DNA of 64,000 nt from Comamonas kerstersii (GCF_008801935.1 NZ_VZOT01000003.1:1-64000); one strand, 5' to 3'; shown: positions 8,812 through 18,803, counted from the stretch's first letter. Numbers and translations: made by a program. The notes: generated by a model not told the origin, from the letters alone.

Positions 8812-8998
8812 AGGTTGTGAAAAAAGCGTTCGCACCATATCACAAAATGTATTGGTAACCTATCACAGACAAGGTTGTTAACAAAGTGTTTGCAAGCTTG
8901 CATGGAATTCACCAAGTGCGCCTTAAATGGATTGCTCCCCCACTGGATTCCCCTCCTGCTTTGTGCTAGCTTTTTCTGCTTCTCCCTCGGGCATTCAC

Positions 8999-9622
8999 CC
9001 CTTCCCCCTCTGGGGGAAGGCAGGGATGGGGGCCGTGCATGGCCTTAAGCACGGGCAAGTGGTGTGGGCTACGCCTGGCTGGCCCCCACCCTCACCCTCC
9101 CCCAGCGGGGGAGGGAAAGAATCACCCTCACCCCTGCCCTCTCCCACAAGTGGGAGAGGGAGTACACACAGGCGATGGTCAGGCAGGTAGTGGGGATGCA
9201 TTGGGTTGCCCCTCACCCTCCCCCAGCGGGGGAGGGAATGCTTTTCCCTCTCCCGTTTACGGGAGAGGGTCAGGGTGAGGGTGCTCCTTCCACCAGCCCA
9301 TCTTTGTTCCGTCCCCTCTGGCTTCCTCTCCTTCCCCCTCTGGGGGAAGGCAGGGATGGGGGCCGGGCATGACCCTGAATATGAGCAGGTGAAGCAGCAA
9401 ATATCAGGCTGGCCCCCACCCTAGCCCTCCCCCAAAGGGGGAGGGAAAGAATCACCCTCACCCCTGCCCTCTCCCACAAGTGGGAGAGGGAGTACACACA
9501 GGCGATGGTCAGGCAGGTAGTGGGGATGCATTGGGTTGCCCCACACCCTCACCCTCCCCCAGCGGGGGAGGGAATGCTTTTTCCCTCTCCCGCTTGCGGG
9601 AGAGGGTCAGGGTGAGGGTACA
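8999..9622. repeat. Duplicated block of GC-rich palindromes (330-base offset)
   Basis: The gap between kpsM and cls holds no gene. A unit of about 290-330 bases occurs twice (about 8999-9290 and 9330-9622): CTTCCCCCTCTGGGGGAAGG at 9001 and 9331, GAGGGAAAGA at 9111 and 9441. Each unit carries five palindromes, among them CCCTCCCCCAGCGGGGGAGG (twice), CCCTCTCCCACAAGTGGGAG and CCCTCTCCCGYTTRCGGGAG. They resemble REP-type extragenic palindromes common in this family of bacteria. Confidence 0.85.
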
Positions 9623-9635
9623 AAGGAAACACCCC

Positions 9636-11093
9636 TCAAAGCAGCGGCGACATCAGCCGCGCAATGGAGTCTCCTAGGCGTTGCAGGAAAGGCTGTGGAC
9701 GGGCGTACATGACACGGTGGGCATGCTGCAGGTCTGCCATGAACTGCTGCTCCAGATCTGTGGCAAAAGCACGGCCATAGATGACTGCGCAGACTTCATA
9801 GTTCAGGCGAAAGCTGCGGTTGTCAAAATTGGCGGTGCCGATGATGCCCATCCAGTCATCGACCACCATGGTCTTGGAGTGCAGCATGCTCTTGCGGTAT
9901 TCGAACACCTTGACGCCACTTTTGATCAGCTCATCAAAGTAGGAGCGCGCCGCTGCGGTGACGATGCGTGAGTCTGATTTTTCCGGCACCAGCAGCCGCA
10001 CATCCACACCACGCAGAGCAGCGTTGGTCAGCGCCAGCATGGCTGCTTCCGTGGGCACGAAATAAGGCGTCGTCAGCCACAGGCGCTCATGCGCGGCATG
10101 AATGGCAGCCACGTGCACGCGGTGAATGGCTTCCATACTGCTATCTGGCCCAGATGCCATGATTTGCACGGCCTGATCGCCATCCGGCATATCGGGCAGC
10201 AAAACGTCCAGATCGGTAGGTTCCTGGTTGGTGCTGTAGTCCAGCGCATAGGCCCAATCCTCGAGAAACACGGTCTGCAGCCAGTTGACCACCGGGCCAT
10301 GCAGGCGCACATGCACGTCGTGATAGGCCTCGGGCAAGATGCGCTGGTTTTCTTCGTCAGTGATGTTGACGCCGCCCGTAAAGCCGATGTCACCGTCAAC
10401 CACCACAATCTTGCGGTGGGTGCGAAAGTTGATGACCGGCCGTGTGCGCCGCCCCAGCCGGGTCGGGTGGAACAGTGCCACTTCACCACCTGCGGCTTCC
10501 AGCTCTCGGTAGTGCCTGCGACTCAGCCTTTTGGAGCCCAGTGCATCGACCAGCAGACGCACCCTTACCCCTTCGCGCGCCTTGGTGCACAGCAGGGCCA
10601 GCAGGGCCTGCCCGGTCTGATCGGGCTCAAAGATGTAGTACTCCAGATGCACATGGTGCTGCGCCTGGCGTACGGCAGCCATGATGCTGTCAAAAGTTGC
10701 TGCGCCGCCCACCAGCAGCTGCACCTTGTCGGCTGTACTGAGCGGCAGATTACTGGATGCACTGACCAGCTTGACCAGCTGGTGCAGGTTGGCAGGCGCC
10801 GTGGGCACTTTGTCTTTCAGACGCGCAATGCTGGCACGCACGCGGGAGCGGCGGCGACTGCGCAGGCGCTTGAGGCGCTGGCGTTTCAGACGCTGGGGGC
10901 CGAAAAAGTAATAGACCCCGACCCCGACCACAGGAATCACGGCCATGGACAGCAGCCAGCTGAGTGTGGCGACCGGCGCGCGGCGCTGGAGCAAGATCCA
11001 GACCGCCACAACCACCACGTACAGCGACCACAGCACGGACAGAGCCAGCATCACATGATCACGCGTGAACCACTGTGCAATTGCCTCCACCAC
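9636..11093 (-). CDS. cls: Cardiolipin synthase (phospholipase D superfamily)
   Basis: 485 aa, typical of ClsA. Two N-terminal membrane helices (about 15-35 and 43-65, ending VYYFFGP) precede a basic linker and two phospholipase D domains, each with an HKD motif: HRKIVVVDGDIGFTGG near residue 237 and HSKTMVVDDWMGIIGTAN near 415. The enzyme joins two phosphatidylglycerols to cardiolipin at the inner membrane. It stands alone on the minus strand between the palindrome block and clpA. Its 3' side has no clear terminator other than the palindromes. Confidence 0.93.
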   Translation of the reverse strand: MVEAIAQWFTRDHVMLALSVLWSLYVVVVAVWILLQRRAPVATLSWLLSMAVIPVVGVGVYYFFGPQRLKRQRLKRLRSRRRSRVRASIARLKDKVPTAPANLHQLVKLVSASSNLPLSTADKVQLLVGGAATFDSIMAAVRQAQHHVHLEYYIFEPDQTGQALLALLCTKAREGVRVRLLVDALGSKRLSRRHYRELEAAGGEVALFHPTRLGRRTRPVINFRTHRKIVVVDGDIGFTGGVNITDEENQRILPEAYHDVHVRLHGPVVNWLQTVFLEDWAYALDYSTNQEPTDLDVLLPDMPDGDQAVQIMASGPDSSMEAIHRVHVAAIHAAHERLWLTTPYFVPTEAAMLALTNAALRGVDVRLLVPEKSDSRIVTAAARSYFDELIKSGVKVFEYRKSMLHSKTMVVDDWMGIIGTANFDNRSFRLNYEVCAVIYGRAFATDLEQQFMADLQHAHRVMYARPQPFLQRLGDSIARLMSPLL

Positions 11094-11161
11094 CGCTCCT
11101 CAACGAAATATCGAATTGCCGCGAATGTATCCCGTACGACATGGCTTGGCGCACATGCCCA

Positions 11162-11193
11162 TAAAAAAACCGACAGCCTGGTGAGCTGTCGGT
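11162..11193 (-). terminator. clpA terminator
   Basis: Stem ACCGACAGC/GCTGTCGGT (9 bp, 7-base loop), followed on the minus strand by TTTTTTTAT, 17 bases past the clpA stop. Confidence 0.9.
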
Positions 11194-11209
11194 TGGCGTA
11201 GCAAAGCGC

Positions 11210-13534
11210 TTAGTCTGACGTTGCCGTGTGTTCTGGCTCAGATGCTGCCTCTGGCAGTGGCGTGATGTCCAGCACCACATCGCCCTTGCCTTCGTTGGCA
11301 TCGGGGTTCCAGTCCACTTCGAGGCGACCGCCATCGACCAAACGGCCAAACAGCAGTTCGTCAGCCAGTGAGCGGCGGATGGTGTCCTGAATCAGACGCT
11401 GCATGGGGCGAGCGCCCATGGCGGGATCGAAGCCCTTGGCTGCCAGGTGCTTGCGCAGCTTGTCGGTAAAGGTGACTTCCACCTTCTTTTCGGCCAGCTG
11501 CTGCTCCAGCTGCAGCAGGAACTTGTCCACCACGCGCAGGATGATCTGCTCGTCCAGCGGCTTGAAGCTGACGATGGCATCCAGACGGTTGCGGAACTCA
11601 GGCGTGAACAGGCGCTTGATGTCTGCCATTTCGTCGCCCGCCTGCTTCTGGGTGGTAAAGCCCATCACAGACTTTTGCATGGTCTCGGCACCCGCGTTCG
11701 TGGTCATGATGATGATCACGTTACGGAAGTCGGCCTTGCGCCCGTTGTTATCCGTCAGCGTGCCGTGGTCCATGACCTGCAGCAGCACGTTGAAGATGTC
11801 TGGGTGCGCTTTTTCGATTTCATCGAGCAGCAGCACGGCGTGCGGCTTCTTGGTGACAGCTTCGGTCAGCAGACCGCCCTGGTCGTAGCCCACATAGCCG
11901 GGAGGCGCGCCAATCAGGCGGCTGACCGCATGGCGCTCCATGTACTCAGACATGTCAAAGCGGATCAGGTCCACGCCCAGAATGTAGGCCAGCTGCTTGG
12001 CTGCCTCGGTCTTGCCCACGCCTGTAGGGCCGCTGAACAGGAAGGAGCCAATCGGCTTGTCAGGCTTGCCCAGGCCGGAGCGCGCCATCTTGACGGCAGA
12101 GGCCAGCACTTCCAGCGCCTTGTCCTGACCGAAAACCACGCTCTTGAGGTCACGCTCCAGGGTTTGCAGCTTGCTGCGGTCGTCATTAGAGACATTCGCA
12201 GGGGGAATGCGCGCCATCTTGGCAACGATTTCCTCAATCTCGGTGCGGCCCACCACTGCCTTGCGATCGGCCTCGGGCTTGACGCGCTGGGCTGCGCCCG
12301 CTTCGTCAATCACGTCAATGGCCTTGTCAGGCAGGTGACGGTCGTTGATGTACTTGGCAGACAGCTGTGCTGCTGCTTCCAGCGCTTCTGTGGAATAGCT
12401 GATGCTGTGGTGCTCTTCAAAGCGAGGCTTCAGACCCTTGAGGATTTCAATGGTCTCAGGCACGGTGGGCTCCACCACATCCACTTTCTGGAAACGGCGC
12501 GACAGGGCAGCGTCTTTTTCAAAGATGCCACGGTATTCCGTGAATGTGGTCGCCCCGATGCACTTGAGCTGACCGCTGGACAGCGCAGGCTTGATCAGGT
12601 TGGAAGCATCGAGCGTGCCGCCAGACGCAGCACCCGCACCGATCAGGGTGTGAATTTCGTCAATGAACAGCACGGCATTGGGCTTGTCCTTGAGCGTCTT
12701 GAGCACGCCCTTGAGGCGCTGCTCAAAGTCACCGCGGTACTTGGTGCCTGCCAGCAGTGCACCCATGTCCAGCGAATACACCACGGCGTCCTTGAGCACC
12801 TCAGGCACCGTGCCTTCGGTGATGCGCCATGCCAGGCCTTCTGCAATGGCCGTTTTACCAACGCCTGCTTCACCCACCAGCAGCGGGTTGTTCTTGCGGC
12901 GGCGGCACAGGATCTGGATGGTGCGTTCGACTTCGTAGTCGCGACCGATCAGAGGATCGATCTTGCCTTCCTTGGCGGCCTGGTTCAGGTTGAGCGTGTA
13001 CTGCTCCAGCGGCGAGGCTTTTTCATTGCGCTCACCACCCATGCTCACTTCTTCGCTGTCCATCTGCGCCTCGGCCTTGCCAGCCTCTGGCGGATCGCTC
13101 TTGCGAATACCGTGTGCGATGTAGTTGACCACGTCCAGACGTGTGACACCCTGCTGGTGCAGGTAGTACACGGCGTGGGAATCTTTCTCGCCAAAGATAG
13201 CGACCAGCACGTTGGCGCCGGTGACTTCCTTCTTGCCATTGCCTGTGGACTGCACATGCATGATGGCGCGCTGAATCACACGCTGAAAGCCCAGCGTGGG
13301 TTGTGTGTCCACCTCTTCCGTACCAGCCACCTGTGGGGTGTTGTCCCGGATGAAGTTGCTCAGCGAGGAACGCAGATCTTCGATGTTGGCGGAGCAGGCA
13401 CGCAGCACATCAGAAGCGCTGGGGTTGTCCAGCAGGGCGTGCAGCAGGTGCTCCACCGTGATGAACTCGTGGCGCTGCTGTCGCGCCTCGACAAAAGCCA
13501 TGTGCAAGCTGACTTCCAGTTCTTGGGCAATCAT
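11210..13534 (-). CDS. clpA: ATP-dependent Clp protease ATP-binding subunit ClpA
   Basis: 774 aa. An N-terminal Clp repeat domain (about 1-145) is followed by two AAA+ modules: Walker A GEAGVGKT at 221-228 with VLFIDEIHT, and Walker A GPTGVGKTE near 500 with LLLDEIEKAH. Domain order and length fit ClpA rather than ClpB (no long middle coiled coil) or ClpX. It unfolds substrates and feeds them to ClpP in the cytosol. It lies 62 bases after clpS, its adaptor gene, and is probably co-transcribed with it. Confidence 0.97.
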   Translation of the reverse strand: MIAQELEVSLHMAFVEARQQRHEFITVEHLLHALLDNPSASDVLRACSANIEDLRSSLSNFIRDNTPQVAGTEEVDTQPTLGFQRVIQRAIMHVQSTGNGKKEVTGANVLVAIFGEKDSHAVYYLHQQGVTRLDVVNYIAHGIRKSDPPEAGKAEAQMDSEEVSMGGERNEKASPLEQYTLNLNQAAKEGKIDPLIGRDYEVERTIQILCRRRKNNPLLVGEAGVGKTAIAEGLAWRITEGTVPEVLKDAVVYSLDMGALLAGTKYRGDFEQRLKGVLKTLKDKPNAVLFIDEIHTLIGAGAASGGTLDASNLIKPALSSGQLKCIGATTFTEYRGIFEKDAALSRRFQKVDVVEPTVPETIEILKGLKPRFEEHHSISYSTEALEAAAQLSAKYINDRHLPDKAIDVIDEAGAAQRVKPEADRKAVVGRTEIEEIVAKMARIPPANVSNDDRSKLQTLERDLKSVVFGQDKALEVLASAVKMARSGLGKPDKPIGSFLFSGPTGVGKTEAAKQLAYILGVDLIRFDMSEYMERHAVSRLIGAPPGYVGYDQGGLLTEAVTKKPHAVLLLDEIEKAHPDIFNVLLQVMDHGTLTDNNGRKADFRNVIIIMTTNAGAETMQKSVMGFTTQKQAGDEMADIKRLFTPEFRNRLDAIVSFKPLDEQIILRVVDKFLLQLEQQLAEKKVEVTFTDKLRKHLAAKGFDPAMGARPMQRLIQDTIRRSLADELLFGRLVDGGRLEVDWNPDANEGKGDVVLDITPLPEAASEPEHTATSD

Positions 13535-13596
13535 GTACGAACTCCTTTGTGCTTGCGGTTAATAAGACTGATGTGATAGGTCGGGGCGAACACCAT

Positions 13597-13965
13597 TTAT
13601 TCAATAGGCTCACATACTGCCTGCAGGGGGTGTCCTGCCTGCTGGGCGGCCTGCAAGACCTGCTCTACCTTGGTCGTCGCAATATCTCGTGAATAGACGC
13701 CGCATACGCCGCGCCCGTCCAGATGGATTTCGAGCATGATCTGGGTAGCCTGTTCCCTATCTTTACCGAAATATTCTTGCAGGACCACGATCACAAACTC
13801 CATGGGGGTGAAATCGTCATTGAGCATGACCACCTGGTACATCGGCGGCGGAGCCAGCTTGTGAACCTGGCGCTCCAGGACGACCTGGTTGCCATCTTCT
13901 TCATGAGGAGCTTGCTCGGGCAATGATGGACGAATAGGTGATTGGGGGGTAGCCATGAATTTCAT
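13597..13965 (-). CDS. clpS: ClpA adaptor protein ClpS
   Basis: 122 aa from ATG 13965; ATG 13956 (MATPQS) is equally possible, and a longer reading to 14028 is unlikely for a family of about 105 aa. The core [20 protein letters not shown] contains the NDD/TPMEFV substrate pocket of N-end-rule adaptors. The helix [16 protein letters not shown] and [15 protein letters not shown] complete the fold. ClpS binds the ClpA N-domain and delivers N-degron substrates. First gene of clpS-clpA. Confidence 0.95.
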   Translation of the reverse strand: MKFMATPQSPIRPSLPEQAPHEEDGNQVVLERQVHKLAPPPMYQVVMLNDDFTPMEFVIVVLQEYFGKDREQATQIMLEIHLDGRGVCGVYSRDIATTKVEQVLQAAQQAGHPLQAVCEPIE

Positions 13966-14078
13966 TCTAGTGATCGTCCCTCTGTCATTTTTCATACTGC
14001 GAGGTGGGATCGAAAAGGGCAGTTTCAAGAAACATCATGTAGGACGCCCGGGTGACAGGCATCCAACACTTCGTATTT

Positions 14079-17000
14079 TCAGCTATTGCGCCAGACCAGC
14101 TGACAGGCTGTGCTGCCAGTTTCTGCGCGCCAGGCAGCGAGTGCCGCATCACTGGGGTAGAAGCGGTTGTGCTCGCCCAGGTCCAGCTCAACCAATGCCG
14201 CATCTTCGCCGCTTTGGCAGCGAACCTCCATGCGAACGCGCAGGCCGCGCACTACATCGCCTTCGGCATCCGACACCACCTTGGCCGGGAACTCACGCAG
14301 AATGCGCTGTACGTGAGGCAACTGCTGCTTGGCGTCAATCTGCAGATAGCGTGCAAACAGGCAGCGTGCATCGGCCAGGCTGAAGACTTTCTGCGCTTTC
14401 AGACGCAGGCCACCGCTGAAGTGGTCGTGCTGCGCTCTGGCGCTGAGCACGACAAATTCGTCATCCTTGAGCAGATCGCTGTTGGCCAGCAAGGTGGCTT
14501 CATCAATCGATGCTTCGAGCACGGTGCTCTTGTCATCGAGCTTGAACAGGCACAGCTTGCCGCGCTGACCGTTGATGACGCGCAGGTCGCTCACAATGCC
14601 CGCCACCAGCTGTGGCTCACGGCTGTCACCCAGTTCACTCAGCGGCGTGCGGATGAACTGGCGCACTTCGTGCTCCACCTCATCAAACAGGTGGCCCGAG
14701 ATGTAGAAGCCAATCGCCTGCTTTTCCTGCGTCAGGCGCTCCTTGACGGTCCATGGCAGCACATTGGCCAGGGGTGGCTCCTGGCTGCTGGAGCCTTGAG
14801 CATCATCACCCATCATGTCGAACAGGCCGCCCTGATTGGCATTGACGATCTGGGCATTGCCATATTCAAAGGCCGTGTCAATCGACGCGGCCAGCGCAGC
14901 ACGGTCCAGGTGAATGCTGTCAAAAGCGCCAGCCTTGATCAGCGCTTCCACGGTGCGCTTGTTGATCTTGCTGCGGTCTACGCGCGAGCAGAAGTCAAAC
15001 AGGCTCTTGAAGGGCCCCTTGACATGCCCGTCCGGCCCCACGCCCTGCCCTTCACGGGCAGCGATGATGGCCTCAATCGCCTGCTGACCGGTGCCCTTGA
15101 CCGCACCCAGCCCGTAGCGGATGACCTTGTCTGTCACCGGCTCAAAGCGGTAGACACCGCGATTGACATCCGGCAGCTCAAAGCTCATACCCATCTTGAT
15201 GGCATCTTCAAAGAGCACCTTGAGCTTGTCGGTGTTGTCCATTTCCACGGTCATGTTCCCGCAGTAGAACTCTGCCGTGTAGTGCACCTTCAGCCACGCC
15301 GTGTGATAAGCCAGCAGCGAGTAAGCAGCCGCGTGCGACTTGTTAAAGCCGTAGCCCGCGAACTTTTCCATCAGGTCAAAGACCTCATCGGCCTTTTCCT
15401 GGCTGATGCCCTGCTTGGCCGCACCCTCACGGAAGATGGCGCGGTGCTTGACCATCTCCTCGACCTTTTTCTTGCCCATGGCACGGCGCAGCAAGTCAGC
15501 GCCACCGAGCGAGTAGCCACCCAGCACCTGGGCGGTCTGCATCACCTGCTCCTGGTAGACCATGATGCCGTAGGTCTCTGCCAGCACCTTTTCCACCAGA
15601 GGGTGTGGATATTCAATCTCTTCGCGCCCGTGCTTACGGGCCACGAAAGAAGGAATCAGGTCCATAGGCCCCGGACGGTACAAGGCGTTCAGGGCAATCA
15701 GATCTTCCAGGCGCGAAGGCTTGGCGTCCCGCAGCATGCCCTGCATGCCGCGCGATTCAAACTGGAACACGGCCTCGGTCTTGCCCTCCTGGAAGAGCTT
15801 GTAGGTCGGGTAGTCATCCAGCGGAATTTCTTCAAAGCGGAAGTTCTCCTGGCCTTTGTGGCGCTTCATGATGAATTCGCGCGCAATTTCCAGGATGGTC
15901 AGCGTGGCAAGCCCCAAGAAGTCGAACTTCACCAGACCAATCTGCTCCACGTCGTCCTTGTCGAACATGGCCACTGCCGATTCGCTGCCCGGCTGCTGGT
16001 ACATGGGGCAAAAGTCCGTGATCTTGCCCGGGGCAATCACCACACCACCCGCGTGCATGCCGATGTTGCGCGTGAGGCCCTCGAGCTTTTGCGCCATCTC
16101 GATGAGCAGCTTGACGTCTTCTTCCTGCTCAATGCGCTGCGCCAGAATAGGCTCCGCCTCAATCGCGTAGGTGTACTTGTCGCCCTCTTTCTTGGGGTTG
16201 GGCGGGTACTTCAGCGTGACGTGCAGGCCCGGCTTGTTGGGAATGAGCTTGGAGATGCCGTCACAGAAGTTGTAGCTCAGGTCCAGCACACGGCCCACGT
16301 CACGAATCACCGCCCGTGCCGCCATGGTGCCGAAGGTGGCAATCTGGCTCACGGCATTGCGGCCGTAGCGCTCCTTCACATAGTCAATCACGCGGTCACG
16401 GTTGGCCTGACAGAAGTCCACGTCAAAGTCAGGCATGGACACACGCTCTGGGTTCAGAAAGCGTTCGAACAGCAGGTTGTAGTAGAGCGGGTCCAGATCC
16501 GTAATCTTGAGCACATAGGCCACCAGCGAACCTGCACCAGAGCCACGGCCTGGCCCCACAGGGCAGCCATTGTTCTTGGCCCAGTTAATAAAGTCCGCCA
16601 CGATCAGGAAGTAGCCCGGAAAGCCCATCTTCAAGATGATGCCCAGCTCAAACTCCAGCCGCTCCACATACTCTGGCCGCTTGCGGTTGCGCTCTGCCAC
16701 ATCCGGGAACAGCAAGGCCAGACGGTGTTCCAGCCCCTCATACGAGGCATGGCGGAAATACTGCTGCTCTGTCATCCCCTCGGGAATGGGGAATTCAGGC
16801 AGGTAGTACGTACCCAGCTTGAGCTGGACGCTGCAGCGACGCGCAATTTCCAGCGTGTTCTCAATGGCAGAAGGAATATCGGCAAACAAGGCCTCCATCT
16901 GCGCACTGCTCTTGAAATACTGCTCCTGCGTGAAGCGTCGCACCCGCTTGGGGTTGGCCAGCACTTCACCTTCGGCAATACACACTCGCGTTTCGTGCGC

Positions 17001-17624
17001 TTCAAAGTCGCTAGGCTTGACAAACTGGATGGGGTGCGTTGCCACCACAGGCAAGTTCATGCGTGCTGCCAGCTGCACCGTCTGTATCACCAGACGCTCA
17101 TCATCTGGCCGCCCTGCACGCTGCAGCTCCAGATAAAAGCGGTGGGGGAATGTGCTGGCCAGCTGCAAGGCCGCATCTGCTGCACCCTGGCTATCGCCGC
17201 GCAGCAGCAACTGCCCTATCGGGCCTGCATTGGCACCAGACAGCAGCAGCAGGCCTTCACCCAGCTCACGCAGCCATTCCCATTTGAACAAGGGCTGTGC
17301 CTGCCCCTTGGGCACATTGCTTGTCCACCCACGCGCCAGAATTTCGGACAGATTCAAAAAGCCCTGATGACTTTGCACCAGCAGCAATACACGGCCTGCG
17401 ACGTCTCCGCCCCAGGCTTCCATATTCAGCTCAGCCCCCAGCAAGGGCTTCACGCCCTTACCCCGCCCTGCCTTGTAGAACTTCAGGGCCCCGAACATAT
17501 TGTTCAGGTCGGTGAGCGCCAGTGCTGGCTGGCCATCAGCGGCAGCCGCGCTGATGACATCATTGATACGACACGTTCCATCAATGACGGAAAACTCGGT
17601 GTGCAAGCGCAAGTGAACAAACAT
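14079..17624 (-). CDS. dnaE: DNA polymerase III alpha subunit
   Basis: 1181 aa from ATG 17624 (MFVHLRLHTEFSVIDG, the normal start of the family). A PHP domain (HLRLHTEFSVIDG, ALTDLNNMFG) is followed by the C-family polymerase palm, where GPGRGSGAGSLVAYV precedes the catalytic PDFDVDFC, then the fingers, the helix-hairpin-helix (AGYGFNKSHAAAYSLLAY) and an OB domain near the C-terminus (PQLVAGIVSDLRVINGQRGK). It is the replicative polymerase. It is divergent from bamD across a 189-base gap. Confidence 0.97.
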   Translation of the reverse strand: MFVHLRLHTEFSVIDGTCRINDVISAAAADGQPALALTDLNNMFGALKFYKAGRGKGVKPLLGAELNMEAWGGDVAGRVLLLVQSHQGFLNLSEILARGWTSNVPKGQAQPLFKWEWLRELGEGLLLLSGANAGPIGQLLLRGDSQGAADAALQLASTFPHRFYLELQRAGRPDDERLVIQTVQLAARMNLPVVATHPIQFVKPSDFEAHETRVCIAEGEVLANPKRVRRFTQEQYFKSSAQMEALFADIPSAIENTLEIARRCSVQLKLGTYYLPEFPIPEGMTEQQYFRHASYEGLEHRLALLFPDVAERNRKRPEYVERLEFELGIILKMGFPGYFLIVADFINWAKNNGCPVGPGRGSGAGSLVAYVLKITDLDPLYYNLLFERFLNPERVSMPDFDVDFCQANRDRVIDYVKERYGRNAVSQIATFGTMAARAVIRDVGRVLDLSYNFCDGISKLIPNKPGLHVTLKYPPNPKKEGDKYTYAIEAEPILAQRIEQEEDVKLLIEMAQKLEGLTRNIGMHAGGVVIAPGKITDFCPMYQQPGSESAVAMFDKDDVEQIGLVKFDFLGLATLTILEIAREFIMKRHKGQENFRFEEIPLDDYPTYKLFQEGKTEAVFQFESRGMQGMLRDAKPSRLEDLIALNALYRPGPMDLIPSFVARKHGREEIEYPHPLVEKVLAETYGIMVYQEQVMQTAQVLGGYSLGGADLLRRAMGKKKVEEMVKHRAIFREGAAKQGISQEKADEVFDLMEKFAGYGFNKSHAAAYSLLAYHTAWLKVHYTAEFYCGNMTVEMDNTDKLKVLFEDAIKMGMSFELPDVNRGVYRFEPVTDKVIRYGLGAVKGTGQQAIEAIIAAREGQGVGPDGHVKGPFKSLFDFCSRVDRSKINKRTVEALIKAGAFDSIHLDRAALAASIDTAFEYGNAQIVNANQGGLFDMMGDDAQGSSSQEPPLANVLPWTVKERLTQEKQAIGFYISGHLFDEVEHEVRQFIRTPLSELGDSREPQLVAGIVSDLRVINGQRGKLCLFKLDDKSTVLEASIDEATLLANSDLLKDDEFVVLSARAQHDHFSGGLRLKAQKVFSLADARCLFARYLQIDAKQQLPHVQRILREFPAKVVSDAEGDVVRGLRVRMEVRCQSGEDAALVELDLGEHNRFYPSDAALAAWRAETGSTACQLVWRNS

Positions 17625-17813
17625 CCAAGCATTGTAGAAACACCGCGCACACCGCACGCCCAATTCATTGCATGTCCTCACCAGACTGAGGCTGGCGCTG
17701 CGTGCATACAGTCACCTGAGGTACTTACGGGAACGCGCCACGGACCTATACAATGCAAGACCACTGCAGAGTGCTCTTGGCTTTGAGAGCGCGTCTGATC
17801 CTTCTGGAACCTT

Positions 17814-18641
17814 ATGACAACCTCAGTCCGAAAGCTGTTCGCCATGCCGCGTTTTTCACGACCTGTTTTTGCTGTTGTTTTGACTGCGGCATTTCTGGCC
17901 GGGTGCTCGTCCACCAAAGATGATCCCACTGCAAACTGGACTCCAGAGCGCATCTACACCGAAGCGCGTGACGAGGCAGAAGCAGGCGGCTACGACAAGG
18001 CAGTGCCTCTGTTTGAAAAGCTCGAAGGCCGCGCCGCAGGCACACCACTGGCACAGCAGGCACAAATTGAAAAAGCCTATGCCCAGTACAAGGGTGGCGA
18101 GCGTGAGCAGGCACTGGCAACACTGGATCGCTTCATCCGCCTGCACCCCTCCAGCCCTGCCCTGGACTACGCCCTCTACCTCAAGGGCCTGGTGAACTTC
18201 AATGACAACCTGGGACTGTTCTCGTGGCTGTCACGCCAGGACCTGTCCGAGCGCGACCAGAAAGCCGCCAAGGACTCCTACGAATCCTTCAAGGAACTGG
18301 TCACACGCTTTCCCAACTCGCGCTACGCCCCTGATGCACGCCAGCGCATGACTTACATCGTCAACTCGCTGGCCCAGTATGAAGTGCACGTTGCACGCTA
18401 CTACTACCAGCGTGGTGCCTATGTGGCAGCCATTGCACGCGCCCAGACCGCGCTGACGGACTATGACGGCGTTCCCGCATCCAAGGAAGCCCTGGATATT
18501 CTGATCAACTCCTACGACAAGCTGGGCATGGCCGACCTGCGTGACGATGCCAAGCGCGTGCGCGAAAGCAGCTTTGGCAGCAGCGCCGAAAGCACTCAGG
18601 CCCAGGACACCCAAAAGAAGCCTTGGTGGAAGCTCTGGTGA
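17814..18641 (+). CDS. bamD: Outer membrane assembly lipoprotein BamD (ComL)
   Basis: 275 aa. The signal sequence VFAVVLTAAFLAGCSS has a lipobox with the lipidated Cys at residue 31. TPR-like helices follow (YDKAVPLFEKLEGRAAGTPL, EREQALATLDRFIRLHP, DQKAAKDSYESFKELVTRFP), then AQYEVHVARYYYQRGAYVAA, a hallmark of the family. It is the essential lipoprotein of the BAM complex that folds outer-membrane proteins. The first ATG at 17814 is used; ATG 17844 would also leave an intact signal peptide. Confidence 0.96.
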   Translation: MTTSVRKLFAMPRFSRPVFAVVLTAAFLAGCSSTKDDPTANWTPERIYTEARDEAEAGGYDKAVPLFEKLEGRAAGTPLAQQAQIEKAYAQYKGGEREQALATLDRFIRLHPSSPALDYALYLKGLVNFNDNLGLFSWLSRQDLSERDQKAAKDSYESFKELVTRFPNSRYAPDARQRMTYIVNSLAQYEVHVARYYYQRGAYVAAIARAQTALTDYDGVPASKEALDILINSYDKLGMADLRDDAKRVRESSFGSSAESTQAQDTQKKPWWKLW

Positions 18642-18710
18642 TGCACCAGATGTTGGGCTCCGGGTACTGCTGAGCATTTGTTCCCATCGCTACTTCTTGC
18701 TACTTCTTTA

Positions 18711-18735
18711 CAGGGCTTTTGAGCCCTGTTTTTTT
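18711..18735 (+). terminator. bamD terminator
   Basis: CAGGGCT/AGCCCTG stem with a 4-base loop and seven T residues, 70 bases past the bamD stop. Confidence 0.88.
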
Positions 18736-18756
18736 GAACGATTTGGCAGTTTTCCC

Positions 18757-18784
18757 TTTTGAGGCCTGAAAACCCTGCTATAGT
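18757..18784 (+). promoter_or_regulatory. Probable promoter of tRNA-Val
   Basis: A -10-like TATAGT (18779-18784) lies 16 bases after TTTTGA (18757-18762) and 20 bases before the tRNA 5' end. The -10 is convincing; the -35 is weak. Confidence 0.5.
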
Positions 18785-18803
18785 TCTTCCTGTTGACGAA
18801 ACA

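Noticed and set aside
8775..8915. N-terminal extension of KpsM to 304 aa
   Set aside because: The extra 47 residues run through the hairpin, lack family similarity, and KpsM proteins are about 258 aa.
8999..9622. Repeated palindromes considered as a CRISPR array
   Set aside because: The repeats are palindromes of several kinds with GC-rich, uneven spacing and a 330-base duplication; there are no regular unique spacers and no cas genes.
14052..17786. 1244-aa plus-strand open frame opposite dnaE
   Set aside because: Antisense shadow kept open by dnaE codon bias; composition rich in H, Q, V, L with no domain.
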